Assembly (NCBI RefSeq): GCF_030547185.1
Contig: NZ_JAUOQR010000007.1
Coordinates: forward strand, 62,001-126,000
Length of the DNA: 64,000 nucleotides
Reading direction: 5' to 3'
From: Neptuniibacter sp. 1_MG-2023
GTDB taxonomy: Bacteria > Pseudomonadota > Gammaproteobacteria > Pseudomonadales > Balneatricaceae
The position numbers were made by a program, and so were the translations under genes. Below the pieces are notes generated by a model that was not told where the DNA came from, searched no databases, and worked only from the letters and a program-made list of their open reading frames with translations. Shown piece by piece: positions 62,286 through 64,000 of the stretch (its first letter is position 1; the number at the start of each line of letters is the position of its first letter).

Positions 62286-62882
62286 ATGTCCGAACCGCGT
62301 GTTGATAAAGAGTTTTACGATCTTAAAGATTGGCAACTAGCTGCTTATTGTGCCGCGATGTCTGAGCGTATGTTTCCTAACTTTGCATTGTTTGCTCGTT
62401 TGATGGAGTTTGGTGAGTTAGCCAAAATGCGTCAGATTCTTGATGGGGTGTGGGATCACCTCAACAATAGCGGTGCGAAAATGAACTTTGACGTTCAGTT
62501 GGATAATGTTGAAGCCAACATGCCCGATCTTGATAAGTTCGATATGTATGGGGCATCACCAGCACTTGACGCTATTGTTGCGTTATTTTCCACATTGAAT
62601 ACAGTGCTTTCTGCTGATGCTGGAGAAGTATTAAATGTCTCCAATATGTCTCGTGAGTCCGTAGCAACATTTATAGAGATGAATGCGGATGATCAAATCT
62701 CAGATGAAGAGCTGGTACGTTATATCAATACCCATGATCTTATGGTCCAAGAAGATGACTTTCATGCGGATATTATCGAGATCCTACAGGATGACCTTCC
62801 TCGTAGAGAAGCACTTGCAGAGCTAAGAGAGCTGGCACATAACGGCGGCTATAGTAATTTGGGTATATGCGATAGCGAGTAA
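62286..62882 (+). CDS. DUF416 (YjaG-like) protein
   Basis: The 198-residue acidic protein matches the DUF416/YjaG type (WQLAAYCAAMSERMFPNFALFARL near the N-terminus; helical throughout). The function is not known. I start it at the ATG at 62286, without a strong ribosome-binding site; an upstream ATG at 62277 is possible. A small membrane-protein gene follows after three bases. Confidence 0.82.
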   Translation: MSEPRVDKEFYDLKDWQLAAYCAAMSERMFPNFALFARLMEFGELAKMRQILDGVWDHLNNSGAKMNFDVQLDNVEANMPDLDKFDMYGASPALDAIVALFSTLNTVLSADAGEVLNVSNMSRESVATFIEMNADDQISDEELVRYINTHDLMVQEDDFHADIIEILQDDLPRREALAELRELAHNGGYSNLGICDSE

Positions 62883-62885
62883 TTG

Positions 62886-63164
62886 ATGTTAAAAATAGGT
62901 CTAGTACTTCTTGTGCTCCCCGCACTTATTCTGATGACAGTATTTTTTATAGATCAGTCCACCGTTGATGCCTGTATTAAACAAGGGGGATCATATAATT
63001 ATCAAATTAGTGAATGTGATCTTCAGGAAAAACATCCATTTATTCCTTTAATGGTTCGCTACCCTATGCTCGTCAATGGCATGATGTTGTTATCAGTTAT
63101 TGGATTGCTTTTATGTATGAAAGGCCTTTTATGGCGCCCTCAAAAAGGATTTAAAAATGATTAA
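62886..63164 (+). CDS. Small two-helix membrane protein
   Basis: The 92-residue product has membrane helices at residues 4-23 and about 64-80, with a loop holding two cysteines (DACIKQGGSYNYQISECDL) that may form a disulfide outside the cytoplasm. I do not recognise the family. It overlaps the next gene by eight bases, so the two are co-translated. Confidence 0.65.
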   Translation: MLKIGLVLLVLPALILMTVFFIDQSTVDACIKQGGSYNYQISECDLQEKHPFIPLMVRYPMLVNGMMLLSVIGLLLCMKGLLWRPQKGFKND

Positions 63165-63591
63165 AAAGTTAGTTTGGGGCCTTATACTGTTGATTGTTCT
63201 AGGTATATTTGGTGCATGGTTAACACAGGATTATTGGTTGCCTGAGTGGAATCAAGAACTAGCGGAAGAAACGCAGTTGTTTCAAGAGCAGGGGATCGCT
63301 TTTGGTAAAGAGAATGATCAACAAGCGTGTTTAGAACAAACATTGAGCAGTTTTGATCGCTGTTCTGGCTTTGCTTGTACCGTTAAGCACGGGAAATTTT
63401 TAAATGCCTGTTTAAAGCATGCGGCACCGAGTCCAGATTTTTGTAAAGATGTACCCGCATACAATGAAAAACGTTCAGACGATGATAAAACTTGGGCCAG
63501 AGAAAGTTGTTGGGGGCGAGATATTCGAGGGGAAGGTTGTCGATTATTAATGAGGCAGCAGCAATTCTTTTGCTCAACGCAACCACAATAA
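63157..63591 (+). CDS. Membrane-anchored protein with a cysteine-rich outer domain
   Basis: The 144-residue product has an N-terminal membrane anchor (LVWGLILLIVLGIFGAWLT) and a periplasmic domain with nine cysteines (for example CLEQTLSSFDRCSGFACTVKHGKFLNAC), likely disulfide-bonded. The family is unknown to me. It is the last gene before a terminator and overlaps the preceding membrane-protein gene. Confidence 0.68.
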   Translation: MIKKLVWGLILLIVLGIFGAWLTQDYWLPEWNQELAEETQLFQEQGIAFGKENDQQACLEQTLSSFDRCSGFACTVKHGKFLNACLKHAAPSPDFCKDVPAYNEKRSDDDKTWARESCWGRDIRGEGCRLLMRQQQFFCSTQPQ

Positions 63592-64000
63592 ATATATAAA
63601 GCGAACCATAGGGTTCGCTTTTTTTGCTTATTAATTTACAAAGTTTCTTTTCTCTATTAAGTTAAATAGCTGTTTAGAAATGCTTTATTTGCTTGTCTGT
63701 CTAAAAGCTGTACAGTGTAGTAAGGGCGCATAAGACGTCATTAAAAATAATAAAGAGATAATGGATGGGGCTGGTAGAAGCATAGCAGCTCGGGCGAAAC
63801 AACGTTGTACTATTGGTATTGCGTACTTATGGTAGTAGAAAATTTCAATATCAGTGCAGCGGATGCACTAAGTTATAATTCTGCAGTCTTAATTAAGCCA
63901 TCTCAGCATAAATTTAATGTTGGGCTTACCTATAATAGTGCCTGCGGTTTTACCTATACCATTTCAGCCTATCGAGCTATTCACTATGATGTGAACCGAC
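63592..64000. other. Window end: terminator and a possible partial gene
   Basis: After the terminator at 63598-63625 about 200 bases hold no gene. From 63829 an ATG opens a frame on the plus strand (MVVENFNISAADALSYNSA...) that runs to the window end without a stop; it has no clear ribosome-binding site and I do not recognise it. Confidence 0.35.
63598..63625 (+). terminator. Terminator of the DUF416 operon
   Basis: AAAGCGAACC-atag-GGTTCGCTTTTTTT is a strong stem with a long T-tract. Confidence 0.9.

Overview
The window looks like the replication-origin region of a marine gammaproteobacterium of the Oceanospirillaceae type. This is inferred from gene order and protein resemblance, not from a database search. 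The order gyrB-recF-dnaN-dnaA / rpmH-rnpA-yidC-mnmE / mnmG-rsmG-parA-parB / atpIBEFHAGDC / glmU-glmS is the classic origin-proximal block. HexR, FolE2, a PA3496-type small protein and a YtoQ-type protein fit the same group.

Layout. 1-11.6 kb: end of trkH, a YtoQ-like gene, glyQS, gmhB, an outer-membrane barrel, an OmpR-type two-component pair, a small cysteine-motif protein, a di-haem cytochrome c peroxidase and a small membrane protein. Four near-perfect parS sites lie in the gaps here. 11.6-14.6 kb: accessory DNA with an integron-like gene cassette (no integrase) and a DUF1778/GNAT toxin-antitoxin pair flanked by REP-like repeats. 14,598-28,243: a complete 13.6-kb Tn7-like transposon with matching terminal repeats and a 5-bp target duplication (gccat), sitting just behind the gyrB terminator. 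28.3-34.6 kb: gyrB, recF, dnaN, dnaA on the minus strand. 34.6-44.6 kb: rpmH to parB, with an AT-rich 1.4-kb gap before mnmG that holds the densest DnaA-box cluster (probable oriC) and a decayed chemoreceptor fragment. 44.7-51.9 kb: the F1Fo ATP synthase operon. 52-64 kb: a TrmB-type regulator, glmU, glmS, dsdA, folE2, a glutamate-synthase-like FMN protein, a small PA3496-type gene, hexR, a DUF416 gene and two small membrane-anchored proteins.

The most interesting part is the transposon. It carries tnsA, tnsB, a short tnsC and a tniQ/tnsD-type targeting gene, an Xre-type regulator, an uncharacterised membrane-protein plus phosphoribosyltransferase pair, and on the opposite strand a three-gene operon matching the Detocs anti-phage system: a large kinase (DtcA), a stand-alone receiver (DtcB) and a receiver fused to a nucleoside-phosphorylase-like domain (DtcC), a family reported to cleave ATP on phage infection. 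The element's tnsA-proximal end faces the 3' end of gyrB, which suggests gyrB is the attachment gene. The glmS 3' end, the classic Tn7 target, is in the same window and is unoccupied.

The core genes work together in replication and segregation (DnaA, DnaN, RecF, GyrB, ParAB with nearby parS), membrane insertion and RNA maturation (YidC, RnpA, MnmE, MnmG, RsmG), energy (ATP synthase) and cell-envelope precursor supply (GlmU, GlmS).
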